Assembly: GCF_038396765.1 (NCBI RefSeq)
Contig: NZ_CP150096.1
Coordinates: 2,835,001 to 2,899,000 of the forward strand
Length of the DNA stretch: 64,000 nt
From: Chitinophaga caseinilytica
GTDB taxonomy: Bacteria; Bacteroidota; Bacteroidia; Chitinophagales; Chitinophagaceae
Direction: 5' to 3'
Part shown: piece by piece, positions 1 to 9,102 of the stretch
How the letters are laid out: each line of letters opens with the position of its first letter
Numbering within the stretch: position 1 is the first letter of the stretch
Program-made: the position numbers and the translations under genes
The notes under the pieces: model-generated
Seen by the model: only the letters and a program-made list of their open reading frames with translations
Told to the model about the DNA's origin: nothing
The model's database searches: none

Positions 1-641
1 TGCATATGCGTCGAAAGTGATCCGTTACAAAGATGCTTTTTACTGGTTCGTGTCCGTTTCCCACCGCGATATTCCCGGGAAGGCGATCGGTGTGGCAACG
101 GCCCCTTCGCCGGAAGGGCCTTACACAGACCACCTGCAACAACCGCTCATAACGGGAGATATGCTCCCCCTGCTGCATCACGAAAAAGAAAACCTCGACC
201 CCACCGTGCTGACGGACGACGACGGTAAAACCTACATATACTGGGGCAACGGATATTGCCACTTCGCGCAGCTCAACGCGTCGCTCACCGCGCTGGAAGG
301 CCCCATTCAAACCATCCGGGTGCCTGATTTCAGCGAGGGCAGCCATCTTTACAAAAGGGACGGCTGGTATTACCTCATGTACGGCGCCGGCCAGCCCGAG
401 AAAGTGGGATACGCCATGAGCAGGCAGATTACGGGGCCGTGGATGTATCGCGGCATCATTTGCGCCCCGGCGTTCAACAGCGACACCAATCGCCCGGCCA
501 CGCTGGATTTCGGCGGGAAATCATATTTTTTATCACAATGGCCGGTTGCCGGAAGGAGGTAGTCACCGGCGGTCCGTTTGCGTCGACGAGTTAAGGTACC
601 GGCCGGATGGCACGATCGGAGACGTGATCATGACATCCTGA
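1..641 (+). pseudogene. GH43-family glycoside hydrolase, 5' partial, frame break in a T run
   Basis: This is the C-terminal part of a family 43 glycosidase (arabinofuranosidase/xylosidase type); the reading frame is open to base 2, so the start and the catalytic base Asp lie outside the window. The DPTVLTDDDGKTYIYWG segment matches the pKa-modulating Asp strand of GH43, and SEGSHLYKRDGWYYLMY carries the general-acid Glu. The frame hits TAG at 560-562, but the frame starting at 531 continues as YHNGRLPEGGSHRRSVCVDE and on to TGA at 639-641, which is the normal GH43 continuation. The break falls in the T6 run at 526-531 (one T too many, or two too few). I read this as an intact gene with a homopolymer error, although a real frameshift is possible. 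Confidence 0.8.
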
Positions 642-665
642 ACGCTTGCCGGGTTGTTCGCCTTT

Positions 666-696
666 AAAAAAGCCGCAAACGGATGTTTGCGGCTTT
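666..696 (-). terminator. Rho-independent terminator of the MerR gene
   Basis: A perfect 12-bp stem (AAAGCCGCAAAC at 669-680, GTTTGCGGCTTT at 685-696) with a GGAT loop. On the minus strand it is followed by a T run, just downstream of the MerR stop codon. Confidence 0.8.
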
Positions 697-708
697 CAGA
701 CGTAAATA

Positions 709-1476
709 TCAAGCGGATTGCTGCGCAGTATAATGGTCCATCGCTTCCTTCATGAACAGCGCCAGTTCCATGCTGGGCATACCGTTCACCGGGGTATAGC
801 GGTTGTCTTGCACATACAGTTCGCCGAGTTTGCGGAAGTATTCCAGTTTCCCCATTTCGATCTTGCCACCGCTCAGCTTCAGGATGATCGCGAACCGGCG
901 GGCGATGCATTCCTGCACCGGCGCGCTTTTCGGATCGGTGTTCATCAGCTCGGTAAGGCGGTCGCCGATGCGCGTGAGCTCGCGCTGGAGGACTTTCATC
1001 TCGTCTTTACTGAAGCCGCGCAGCGTTTCTTCGGCGGAAAGAACGGTGTCTTTCCCCCATTTGGCCATGGCCTCGGCCCGGTATGCTTCCATCTTTTCGT
1101 TGGGGATGCCATCGTATAAATCTTCTACCTGTAACATAGATTTGTTTTTAAGTGTTACCAATGTTTTGTCGATGGTACCAACCAATGTGTCTATCCTTTC
1201 CTTTTTCGCCAAAAGCGCCTTCCGGTGGCCTTCCAACGCCTGTTCGAGGTCGAACGCGGGGTCTTCCAGGATCGCGAGGATGTCTTTGAGCGGAAAGTCG
1301 AGCTCCCGGTAGAAAAGGATCTGCTGCAGCCGCAACAATTCCTTTTCACCATACAATCTGTACCTGGCCTCGGTACGGACCGATGGTTCGAGCAAGCCCA
1401 TCCTGTCGTACAGGTGCAAGGTGCGCACGCTTACGCCCGCAAGTCTGGAGAGCTTTTTTACGGAATATTTGTCCAT
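709..1476 (-). CDS. MerR-family transcriptional regulator with TipAS-like effector domain
   Basis: A 255-residue regulator. Residues 1-70 form a MerR winged helix (YSVKKLSRLAGVSVRTLHLY, then the YRLYGEKELLRLQQI wing). A dimerisation coiled coil follows (about 75-120). The C-terminal half (about 130-245) resembles the TipAS antibiotic-binding domain, with its helical KWGKD and the typical ending that covers conserved aromatic positions. TipA-type proteins bind thiopeptides or other hydrophobic ligands and activate transcription by untwisting promoters with long spacers; here the ligand and targets are unknown. The gene is divergent from the SWIM-led operon, sharing about 250 bp of upstream DNA, so regulation of that operon is conceivable but unproven. 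Confidence 0.88.
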   Translation of the reverse strand: MDKYSVKKLSRLAGVSVRTLHLYDRMGLLEPSVRTEARYRLYGEKELLRLQQILFYRELDFPLKDILAILEDPAFDLEQALEGHRKALLAKKERIDTLVGTIDKTLVTLKNKSMLQVEDLYDGIPNEKMEAYRAEAMAKWGKDTVLSAEETLRGFSKDEMKVLQRELTRIGDRLTELMNTDPKSAPVQECIARRFAIILKLSGGKIEMGKLEYFRKLGELYVQDNRYTPVNGMPSMELALFMKEAMDHYTAQQSA

Positions 1477-1499
1477 CGTTTGGATTTATACCTTTCGGG

Positions 1500-1532
1500 C
1501 AAATATAGGGTATGACGTAAGGGGAGAGTCAA
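1500..1532 (-). promoter_or_regulatory. Bacteroidota-type promoter of the MerR gene
   Basis: On the minus strand there is TTG (complement of 1530-1532), a 22-bp spacer and TATATTTG (complement of 1500-1507), matching the TTG/TAnnTTTG consensus of the Bacteroidota primary sigma factor. The ATG lies 23 nt further downstream. The spacer is at the long end of the usual range, which would suit a MerR-regulated promoter. Confidence 0.5.
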
Positions 1533-1730
1533 GTCCCGCCGCCGGTTTTTTTAAAAAACTTTTTTCCGATACGCAGATACCCTGCGCAAGGTGGTGGTAA
1601 TTTTATCCCAGAGATCGGAGAAATCAGGTCTAATGAATTCACTATCAGATTATGATCGATGTGGTTTATTTTGACTATTTTCGATCGCACAGATTTGTTT
1701 GTTTTAGCCAACTTGTAAATCAAAAATCCC

Positions 1731-3038
1731 TTGCAACTCACAGAAGAACAAATACTTTCCCTTGCGCCCGACGAGCCTTCCCGCAAATCCGGCAAAGGCC
1801 TGGCCAATGCCGCGAAATGGGTCAGTGCCGGCGTGAACGACGTGGCCATGTGGGGCGAATGTCAGGGTAGCGGCGCAAAGCCTTACCAGACGCAGGTCGA
1901 TCTTTCGAACATCGCCTTCAAATGCAGTTGTCCCAGCCGCAAATTCCCCTGCAAGCATGGGCTGGGCCTCATGCTGCTGCACGCCCGTCAACCGGGTTTC
2001 TTCACCGCATCGGCGTCGCCGGATTGGGTGACGGAGTGGCTGGAAAAAAGGACGAAGCGGGAGGAGAAAAAAGCCGAAACGGCCGCCAAACCGGTAGACG
2101 AAGCGGCGCAGGCGAAACGGAAAGAATCGCGGGAACAGCAGGTGGAAGACGGGCTGGAGGAATTGTTGCGGTGGATGAAAGACATCGTGCGCAATGGCAT
2201 CCTGCAGATGCCCGAAAAAGACCCTGCATTTTTTGCGGATATGGCCAAAAGGATGATCGACGCCAAATCTCCGGGGCTCGCCGGAATGGTGCGCCAGCTC
2301 GGCTCGATCGGGTTTTTCCGGGAAGACTGGCAAAGCCGCTTTATGGACCAGCTTTGCCGCATGTACCTCGTGGCATCGGGGTTCCGGCACAGGAACGATC
2401 TCCCGGAAGGGCTGGCGGAAGACGTCCGCTCCTGGATCGGGTTCACCCAAAGCCAGGAGGAACTGAAATCCCAAAGCGGCGTTTCCGATATCTGGACCGT
2501 CCTCGGCAAACAAACCCTCGAAGAAGACAATCTCCTCGTAGAGCGGAACTGGCTTTTCGGGACGCAATCCCAACAATACGCCCTGGTACTCCAGTTCAGC
2601 GTGCGCGGCCAGGGGCTGGCATTTTCGCTGAGCGCGGGCATGCAGGTGCAGGCGGAGCTGGTGTTTTTCCCTTCTGCCAGGCCGCTGAGGGCCGTTATCC
2701 GGCAGCAGCAGTCCACCCGCGCCCAGGCCCCCTACACCGCTTTCAGCGGCTGGCTGGAAGTGGCGGGATCGGGGGCGGCCGTGTGCGAAGGGCTTCCGTT
2801 CGACGGCGACCGCCCGTTCATCGTGGAAAAACTGCGGCCCGTGCAATGGAATGGCCAATGGTGGCTTTGCGACGGACAAAACCGGCTGGCGCGCATCCGC
2901 GAAGGGTTCCGCCATTTGTTTACCCTGCTGGCCATCAGCGGCGGCGAACCGCTCGACATGGCTGTGCTCGGCCGCGAGCACGCGTTCGAGCCACTGGGCG
3001 TTTGGGCCCGCGGGCAATATCATCACCTCACAAATTAA
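1731..3038 (+). CDS. SWIM zinc-finger protein (YehQ-like), first gene of a YehL-type MoxR operon
   Basis: A 435-residue protein with a SWIM zinc finger near the N-terminus: C65-x-C67-x6-C74-x-H76 within FKCSCPSRKFPCKHGLGL. SWIM fingers bind DNA or proteins. A charged Lys/Glu-rich stretch (about 105-140) follows and then a globular region of unknown fold. The only start codon between the upstream in-frame stop (1716-1718) and the conserved N-terminus is TTG at 1731, giving MQLTEEQILSLAPDE, so a TTG start is chosen. The DUF5691 gene follows after 3 bp. E. coli YehQ, encoded beside the MoxR ATPase YehL, is the closest comparison I can make. The specific role is unknown; recognition of DNA or of the system's target is an inference from the finger. 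Confidence 0.82.
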   Translation: MQLTEEQILSLAPDEPSRKSGKGLANAAKWVSAGVNDVAMWGECQGSGAKPYQTQVDLSNIAFKCSCPSRKFPCKHGLGLMLLHARQPGFFTASASPDWVTEWLEKRTKREEKKAETAAKPVDEAAQAKRKESREQQVEDGLEELLRWMKDIVRNGILQMPEKDPAFFADMAKRMIDAKSPGLAGMVRQLGSIGFFREDWQSRFMDQLCRMYLVASGFRHRNDLPEGLAEDVRSWIGFTQSQEELKSQSGVSDIWTVLGKQTLEEDNLLVERNWLFGTQSQQYALVLQFSVRGQGLAFSLSAGMQVQAELVFFPSARPLRAVIRQQQSTRAQAPYTAFSGWLEVAGSGAAVCEGLPFDGDRPFIVEKLRPVQWNGQWWLCDGQNRLARIREGFRHLFTLLAISGGEPLDMAVLGREHAFEPLGVWARGQYHHLTN

Positions 3039-3041
3039 GAC

Positions 3042-4538
3042 ATGCAATCCTGGGATAACATCGTTCAAACGGCGCAACTCGGCACCGAAAAACGGCAGCC
3101 TGCTGCGCCTCCGGAACCCTCGCTGGCGGAAGCCGTTTCCGCCGTGCAGCAACATCCGGACATCGACCGCGAAGAAAAATTCCTGCAGTCGGCCGCGCTG
3201 GTTTTCAATTTCCGCCAATGCGGCAGGCTTCCTATATCCTACACCGGCGATGGACTGCAACCCGCACCTGCGGAGGAATTGGTGCATTGCAGCCCGGCGG
3301 CGCACCAGGCGTTGAAGGACATTTTCATTTTCGAAAGTCCCGGCCTGCTCGCGCTTTGGCTGCAACAGGCGGCGGAAAAGCAAAAGATCGCCCGGCCGGA
3401 AGTGCTCCCCGTTTTGCTGGACACCGCCCGGCAGCAACGCGTGCTCCGCCCCATGATCGCACCCGTTCTCGGCCGGCGCGGCAAATGGCTCGCACAGTTC
3501 AATCCGGATTGGCAGTTCACAACCGATCTGCCAGACGATGAGTTGTGGGATACCGGCTCGCCGCAACAGCGCAAACAAGTGCTCCTCCGTACCGCCCAAT
3601 CCGATCCGGCGAAAGCGTTGCAATGGCTGAAGGATACCTGGGGCAAGGAGAACGCCGCCGCGCGGACGGAACTGCTGAAAGACCTGCCCCCGTCACTGTT
3701 CGAAGCGGACCTGCCCTGGTTGGAATCCCTGCTGGGAGACAAGAGCCAGAAGGTGAAAGACGAAGCCATTAAAATCCTGCAGCGGATTCCCGCATCATCG
3801 CTGGTGCAGCGGTATTGGGAATTATTGAAATCCTGTTTTCAGATAAAGGTCGAAAAGAAGATGCTGGGCTTGTCGTCCCGCAAAATTCTCGATTACAATG
3901 AACCCGAATCGTTCGATCCCGGGATTTTCAAACTTGGGATCAACAAAATAAATACGAGCGGCAGCAAAAACGGTATTACGGAAAATACGATGGTCATTTA
4001 TCAAATGATGCAGTTTATCCCGCCCCACTATTGGGAATCATATTTCGGGGAATCAGCTGAGGAGATCTTCACGCTTTTTTCCAAAGACGAATTCGTGGAA
4101 GGATTGTTGCCCGGCATCGGCCTTGCTTTGAGCAAGCACCCTGATGAGAAATGGGCCACCATTTTCGCCAAAGACGAGCGAAGGTATTTTCATGACATCT
4201 TGCCAGTTTTAACTGGAAAGATGCGTGAGGAATACATAATCCGGAATTTTCCACATAGTGCCGATCTCGTTATCCGTTTTCTGACGGAGCAGCAACAGGA
4301 AGAATGGAGCCTGGAAGTAACGAGGGTGTTCATGCAATATGCGGCCAACAATCATTATACCTGCAATCGCGGTTTCTTCAACAAGCACATTCACCTGTTG
4401 CCCATCCGCATCGCCGGGGAGCTCGACAAATTTTCTGCCGACGACGAATACAGTAAAAAAGGCTGGACGGAAATAGCAGGATATGTGCTCCAGTTGCTGT
4501 CCATCAAAAGTCAAACCTTACAAGCATTTCAACAATAA
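3042..4538 (+). CDS. DUF5691-type protein with HEAT-like repeats
   Basis: A 498-residue protein recognised by its setting (between SWIM and MoxR genes) and its N-terminus (MQSWDNIVQTAQLGTEKR) as DUF5691-like. It looks mostly alpha-helical. The segment around residues 215-260 (LPWLESLLGDKSQKVKDEAI and following) reads like a HEAT repeat, suggesting a solenoid scaffold. No catalytic motif, signal peptide or membrane segment is visible. It starts 3 bp after the SWIM stop codon and is 19 bp from the AAA+ gene, so co-transcription is likely. A scaffold or adaptor role in the MoxR complex is an inference from its fold-like pattern and operon position. Confidence 0.72.
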   Translation: MQSWDNIVQTAQLGTEKRQPAAPPEPSLAEAVSAVQQHPDIDREEKFLQSAALVFNFRQCGRLPISYTGDGLQPAPAEELVHCSPAAHQALKDIFIFESPGLLALWLQQAAEKQKIARPEVLPVLLDTARQQRVLRPMIAPVLGRRGKWLAQFNPDWQFTTDLPDDELWDTGSPQQRKQVLLRTAQSDPAKALQWLKDTWGKENAAARTELLKDLPPSLFEADLPWLESLLGDKSQKVKDEAIKILQRIPASSLVQRYWELLKSCFQIKVEKKMLGLSSRKILDYNEPESFDPGIFKLGINKINTSGSKNGITENTMVIYQMMQFIPPHYWESYFGESAEEIFTLFSKDEFVEGLLPGIGLALSKHPDEKWATIFAKDERRYFHDILPVLTGKMREEYIIRNFPHSADLVIRFLTEQQQEEWSLEVTRVFMQYAANNHYTCNRGFFNKHIHLLPIRIAGELDKFSADDEYSKKGWTEIAGYVLQLLSIKSQTLQAFQQ

Positions 4539-4557
4539 ACCCTTAACAACAACACAT

Positions 4558-5637
4558 ATGTCAGCCATCTTACGCAGCCATGCAGAACAACTCTTCGCGC
4601 AAGAACTGGAGGAGCTGCAAAAACAGGACAGCGGCAAGCGCCCCGCCAACTGGAAGTTAACCCCGCAATCTGTTGTCACCTACCTGGTGGGCGGCACCCT
4701 GAAAAACGGCATGGAGATCACGCCCAAATACATCGGCAACCGGCGCCTCATGGAAATTGCCGTGGCCACGCTCACCACAGACCGTGCCCTGTTGCTCTAC
4801 GGCCTTCCCGGCACCGCGAAAAGCTGGGTGAGCGAACATCTCGCCGCCGCCATCAGCGGAGACAGCACCATGATCATCCAGGGAACGGCCGGTACCAGCG
4901 AAGAAGCGATCCGTTATGGCTGGAACTATGCGCGGCTGCTGTCTGAAGGCCCGTCGGAACGGGCGCTCGTCGAAACGCCGGTCATGCGGGGCATGAAAGA
5001 CGGAAAGATCGTCCGCATCGAAGAGCTCACGCGCATCGGCGCCGATGTCCAGGATACGCTCATCACCATCCTGTCCGAAAAAACCTTACCGGTACCCGAA
5101 CTTAACAGCGAAGTACAGGCGGTGAAAGGCTTCAACGTGATTGCCACGGCCAATAACCGCGACAAAGGCGTGAACGACCTGTCCAGCGCATTGAAGCGCC
5201 GTTTCAACACCGTGATCCTGCCTGTTCCCGATAGTATGGACGAGGAGATCGATATCGTGAAGCGCCGGGTGGAAAGTTTCGAGAAAGTAATGGAACTGCC
5301 CGCCGAAAAGCCCGCCCTTGAAGAGATCCGCCGCATCGTCACCATCTTCCGCGAGCTCCGCTCCGGCGTTACGCTCGACGGGAAAACGAAGATCAAAGTG
5401 CCGTCGGGCACACTGAGCACGGCCGAAGCCATTTCTGTGGTGAACAACGGTTTGTCGATGGCAGGATATTTCGGCGACGGACACCTCAAAGCCGCCGACC
5501 TCGCAGCAGGCATCCTGGGCGCTGTGATCAAGGACCCGGTGCAGGATAAGATCGTGTGGCAGGAATACCTCGAAACGGTAGTGAAACCCCGCGAAAACTG
5601 GAAGGATATTTACAGGGCTTGCAGAGACCTTGTGTAA
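4558..5637 (+). CDS. MoxR-type AAA+ ATPase, YehL subfamily
   Basis: A 359-residue AAA+ ATPase starting at the ATG after a purine-poor leader (an in-frame ATG-less extension upstream overlaps the previous gene and is not conserved in character). Walker A is GLPGTAKS at residues 82-89, Walker B IVRIEEL at about 151-157, sensor 1 ATANNRD at 197-203, and the arginine-finger region ALKRRF at 211-216. The family is normally hexameric and remodels or activates partner proteins, usually together with a vWA protein encoded nearby, which is present here three genes into the operon. The order SWIM, DUF5691, AAA+, DUF5682, vWA supports assignment to the YehL branch of MoxR ATPases. The substrate is unknown. 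Confidence 0.9.
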   Translation: MSAILRSHAEQLFAQELEELQKQDSGKRPANWKLTPQSVVTYLVGGTLKNGMEITPKYIGNRRLMEIAVATLTTDRALLLYGLPGTAKSWVSEHLAAAISGDSTMIIQGTAGTSEEAIRYGWNYARLLSEGPSERALVETPVMRGMKDGKIVRIEELTRIGADVQDTLITILSEKTLPVPELNSEVQAVKGFNVIATANNRDKGVNDLSSALKRRFNTVILPVPDSMDEEIDIVKRRVESFEKVMELPAEKPALEEIRRIVTIFRELRSGVTLDGKTKIKVPSGTLSTAEAISVVNNGLSMAGYFGDGHLKAADLAAGILGAVIKDPVQDKIVWQEYLETVVKPRENWKDIYRACRDLV

Positions 5638-5648
5638 AAAAAGCGTTT

Positions 5649-7874
5649 ATGTCGATACATGTTTTAGGCATACGCCACCATGGCCCGGGCTCTGCCGCCA
5701 ATGTAAAAAGTTTCCTCGAACGGCTGAAACCGGACATCGTGCTGGTGGAAGGGCCGCCGGAAGCAGATGCGCTCCTGCAATGGGCAGACCATGAAGCGCT
5801 GCGCCCGCCCGTAGCGATCCTCGCTTTCCAGGCAGACGATATCCGAAAATCGGTGTTCTATCCCTTCGCCACGTTTTCGCCGGAATGGCAGGCCATTCAA
5901 TACGCGAAACGCAGCAATATTCCCGTTCGGTTCATGGACCTGCCGCTGGTGCATGCCTTTGCGGAAGATCAGCAAGCGGAGAATAGCGTGGAGCTGGAAA
6001 ATGTGGTGGCGGAAGAAACGGGAACGTTGGAAAGAAAACCGCATCCCATGGAGGAAATGGCCATGGCGGCGGGTTACGCCAGCAGCGACAAATGGTGGGA
6101 ACATACCTTCGAGCACCGGCGGATGAACGACCAGGTGTTCGATGCCATCGGCGAAGCGATGCAGGCGATGCGCGAATCGCAGCCTTCCCGTAGCGACCGC
6201 GAAGAGCAGCTGCGCGAAGCGTATATGCGCAAGATCATCCGCCAGGCGGAAAAGGAAATGTTCACCTCGATCGCCGTGATCTGCGGCGCCTGGCACGCAC
6301 CGGCGTTGCGGGAAATGCCCCCGGCGAAAGAAGACAATGAATTGCTGAAAAGCTTGCCGAAAGTAAAAGTGGAATGTACCTGGGCCCCCTGGAGCTACAA
6401 CCGCCTCAGTTATCAGAGCGGCTACGGCGCGGGGATCCAGTCTCCCGGGTGGTACGAACATATCTGGGAGCATCCCGGCGACGATGGCTCGCGCTGGATG
6501 ACCAACGTGGCCCGGCTTTTCCGCGAAAATAACATGGACACTTCCGTGGCCCACGTCATCGAAGCCGTTCGCCTCGCGGAATCGCTCGCGGCGCTGAGAG
6601 GCTTGCCCAAAGCGGGCCTCGAAGAACTGAACGAAGCCACCGTAAGCGTACTTTGCACCGGCGAAAACATCATGATGCAACTCATCAACGAGCAGCTGAT
6701 CGTGAGCAACAAAATGGGGCAGGTGCCTTCCGAAGTGCCGAAGCCGCCGCTGCAGGTCGATATTGAAAAGTACCAAAAGAAACTCCGCATCCCCGTTACG
6801 CCCGATCCCAAAGACCTGCTGCTCGATCTGCGCAAGGAAGGCGACCTCGAAAAGAGCGTGTTCCTGCACCGTTTACAGCTGCTGGGGCTCACCTGGGCGC
6901 AGAAAACGGAAGTAGGCGGGAAGGGGACGTTCAAGGAACAATGGCGCCTGCAGTGGGACCCCGCGTTCACCATCGAGATCATCGAGAAAGGGATCTGGGG
7001 CAACACAGCCGCCGAAGCCGCGGCCAGGTTCGTGACCGGTGAAGCACGCGGATCGGGTAGTTTGCGGACGGTGGCAGCACTGCTGTCAGACACCCTGCCC
7101 GCAGAATTGCCCGAAGCGGTGGAAGCGTTGATCGGCATGCTGGGCAACCTGTCTGCCGCCAGCAGCGACGTGATGCAGCTGATGGAAGCGATCCCTTCGC
7201 TGGTCAGCGTCAGCCGCTACGGGAACGTCCGGAAAACGGACGCGGCGCTGGTGACGGGCATTGTAACGGGCATGATCACACGGATCTGCATTAGTCTGCC
7301 CAACGCCTGCAACGCCGTATCCGACGAAGCCGCGCAAACTTTGCTGGAATTGTTGTACCGGATGAACGATTCGGTGAATTTGTTGCAGCAGGAAATCGCC
7401 ACGGCAGAATGGCAACAATCGCTCAAGACCGTTTCCGAAGGCCGGCAAACCGCGCCCGTCATCGCCGGGTACAGCACCCGTCTGCTGGCTGATCACCAAT
7501 TATTGACCGGAGACGCGTTGGTGAAGGTGTTCAATTTCGCCATGTCGAAAGCCTCGGCGCCGGCCACGGCAGCCGCATGGCTGGAGGGTTTCCTCAAAGG
7601 CAGCGGCACCCTGCTGCTGCTGGACGCGAACCTTTGGAACGTCGTGAACAGCTGGGTGGCCACGCTCGGAGAAAGCGATTTCACGGAAGTACTGCCGCTG
7701 CTGCGGAGAACGTTCGCGCATTTCACGCATCCCGAACGGAGAAAATTGGGCGAAAAGGTAAAACAGGGCGGAGGCGCCGCCACCGTGCTGCCATCGGGAA
7801 CAACGGACGAATTTGATTTTGACCGCGGGGCAAAAGGGCTCCCGGTTGTCATGAACTTACTCGGATACAAATGA
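5649..7874 (+). CDS. DUF5682-family protein (YehM-like), possible TraB/TIKI-fold enzyme
   Basis: A 741-residue cytoplasmic-looking protein starting at MSIHVLGIRHHGPGSA; the size fits E. coli YehM. The N-terminal third has GIRHHGPGSA (residues 7-16), VLVEGPPEAD (31-40), then a helical EEQLREAYMRKIIRQAEK followed by AVICGAWHAPAL (209-220). This succession resembles the TraB/TIKI/EreA-like superfamily: an N-terminal G-x-x-H-x-G motif, a Glu-containing strand, an R-E-x-x-M helix and a final G-A-x-H motif. That resemblance is my inference from motifs, not an established assignment. The remainder (about 230-741) is helical and unrecognised. Its stop overlaps the vWA start by 4 bases, indicating translational coupling. 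Confidence 0.78.
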   Translation: MSIHVLGIRHHGPGSAANVKSFLERLKPDIVLVEGPPEADALLQWADHEALRPPVAILAFQADDIRKSVFYPFATFSPEWQAIQYAKRSNIPVRFMDLPLVHAFAEDQQAENSVELENVVAEETGTLERKPHPMEEMAMAAGYASSDKWWEHTFEHRRMNDQVFDAIGEAMQAMRESQPSRSDREEQLREAYMRKIIRQAEKEMFTSIAVICGAWHAPALREMPPAKEDNELLKSLPKVKVECTWAPWSYNRLSYQSGYGAGIQSPGWYEHIWEHPGDDGSRWMTNVARLFRENNMDTSVAHVIEAVRLAESLAALRGLPKAGLEELNEATVSVLCTGENIMMQLINEQLIVSNKMGQVPSEVPKPPLQVDIEKYQKKLRIPVTPDPKDLLLDLRKEGDLEKSVFLHRLQLLGLTWAQKTEVGGKGTFKEQWRLQWDPAFTIEIIEKGIWGNTAAEAAARFVTGEARGSGSLRTVAALLSDTLPAELPEAVEALIGMLGNLSAASSDVMQLMEAIPSLVSVSRYGNVRKTDAALVTGIVTGMITRICISLPNACNAVSDEAAQTLLELLYRMNDSVNLLQQEIATAEWQQSLKTVSEGRQTAPVIAGYSTRLLADHQLLTGDALVKVFNFAMSKASAPATAAAWLEGFLKGSGTLLLLDANLWNVVNSWVATLGESDFTEVLPLLRRTFAHFTHPERRKLGEKVKQGGGAATVLPSGTTDEFDFDRGAKGLPVVMNLLGYK

Positions 7875-9010
7875 ACAACGAATTCAATCTCCGCAAATGG
7901 CGCATGATCCTCGGCGGTGGACAAAACGACGGTACCGGCGTTGAACTGGGCGGCAACGAGCTGCGGATGGACCGTACGCTGGAAGCGCTGTACGACAGTG
8001 AGAGAAGCGGTGGCCTGGGGCCTTCGTCGCCCAACGTAAGCCGCTGGCTGGGCGATATCCGTACCTTTTTCCCGAACACGGTGGTGCAGGTGATGCAGCA
8101 AGACGCGCTCAAGCGCCTCAACCTCACCCAGATGCTGTTCGAAAAGGAAATGCTGGAAAACGTAACGCCGGATGTGCACCTCGTGGCCACGCTCATGACC
8201 CTCAGCCGCGTGATCCCCGATAAAACGAAAGACACCGCGCGGCAGGTGGTCAGGAAAGTCGTGGACGAACTGATGCGGAAACTGCAGCATCCCATGCAGC
8301 AGGCCGTTTCCGGCAGCCTCAACCGCAGTATGCGGAACTACCGGCCGCGGCACAACGAAATCAACTGGGACATCACCATCCGCAAAAACCTCCGGCACTA
8401 CCAACCCGAATTCAAAACTATCATCCCCGAGGTAAAAGTGGGTTACGGCCGCAAAAGGACGGCGCTGAAAGACGTGGTGCTCTGCATCGACCAAAGCGGC
8501 TCCATGGGCACATCCGTCGTGTATTCCGGGATATTCGGCTCCGTGATGGCGTCTATCCCCGCCATCAGAACGAAGATGGTCGTGTTCGACACCGCCGTCG
8601 CGGATCTTACCGAAGAGCTGACAGACCCCGTGGAACTGCTTTTTGGGGTGCAACTGGGCGGTGGGACCGACATCAATGCCGCGCTTACCTATTGCCGCCA
8701 GATCATCACCCGTCCGATGGATACGGTGCTGGTGCTCATTACCGACCTGTACGAAGGCGGGAACGAAGCCGAAATGCGCAAACGCGCGGCCGAGCTCACC
8801 GCCGCCGGTGTGCAGGTAGTGGTGTTGCTGGCGCTCAATGATGAAGGCGCCCCGTCCTACGATCACGACAACGCACAATATTTTTCCAGCCTCGGCATTC
8901 CCGTGTTCGCCTGCACGCCCGACAAATTCCCCGACCTCATGGCGGCCTCCCTCAGCCGGCAGGATATCGGCAGTTGGGCTGCGAAAGAAGACCTGGCATT
9001 GAAAAGGTAA
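7871..9010 (+). CDS. vWA (CoxE/YehP-like) protein of the YehL-type operon
   Basis: A 379-residue protein, almost the length of E. coli YehP. The N-terminal 200 residues are helical. The von Willebrand A domain (about 200-375) has an intact MIDAS: DQSGS at 207-211, T266 and D267 in GGGTDINAAL, and the VLVLITDLYEGG strand carrying the third-loop Asp. vWA proteins paired with MoxR ATPases typically link the ATPase to its target through metal-dependent binding. The start ATG overlaps the DUF5682 stop (ATGA), making it the last gene of the operon. No terminator is obvious before the next gene, whose own promoter lies about 65 bp downstream. Confidence 0.9.
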   Translation: MNNEFNLRKWRMILGGGQNDGTGVELGGNELRMDRTLEALYDSERSGGLGPSSPNVSRWLGDIRTFFPNTVVQVMQQDALKRLNLTQMLFEKEMLENVTPDVHLVATLMTLSRVIPDKTKDTARQVVRKVVDELMRKLQHPMQQAVSGSLNRSMRNYRPRHNEINWDITIRKNLRHYQPEFKTIIPEVKVGYGRKRTALKDVVLCIDQSGSMGTSVVYSGIFGSVMASIPAIRTKMVVFDTAVADLTEELTDPVELLFGVQLGGGTDINAALTYCRQIITRPMDTVLVLITDLYEGGNEAEMRKRAAELTAAGVQVVVLLALNDEGAPSYDHDNAQYFSSLGIPVFACTPDKFPDLMAASLSRQDIGSWAAKEDLALKR

Positions 9011-9074
9011 CTTATGTAATTACCTCGTCATATGGTTGTTTATTGTCATAACAGATTGATTATTGGGGATTTAC

Positions 9075-9082
9075 ATAAATTT
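9075..9082 (+). promoter_or_regulatory. -7 element (TAAATTTG) before the OmpA-like lipoprotein gene
   Basis: TAAATTTG matches the Bacteroidota TAnnTTTG -7 consensus and leaves a leader of about 15-20 nt before the ATG at 9103. A TTG at 9056-9058 is only 16 bp upstream, slightly short for a -33 element. Confidence 0.4.
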
Positions 9083-9102
9083 GTCCTCAAAATCGCAAGC
9101 AT

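Noticed and set aside
1704..3623. A 639-codon open frame on the minus strand opposite the SWIM and DUF5691 genes
   Set aside because: Its composition (Arg, Gly, Phe, His-rich without motifs) is that of an antisense frame in GC-rich DNA, and the plus strand carries clear family motifs.
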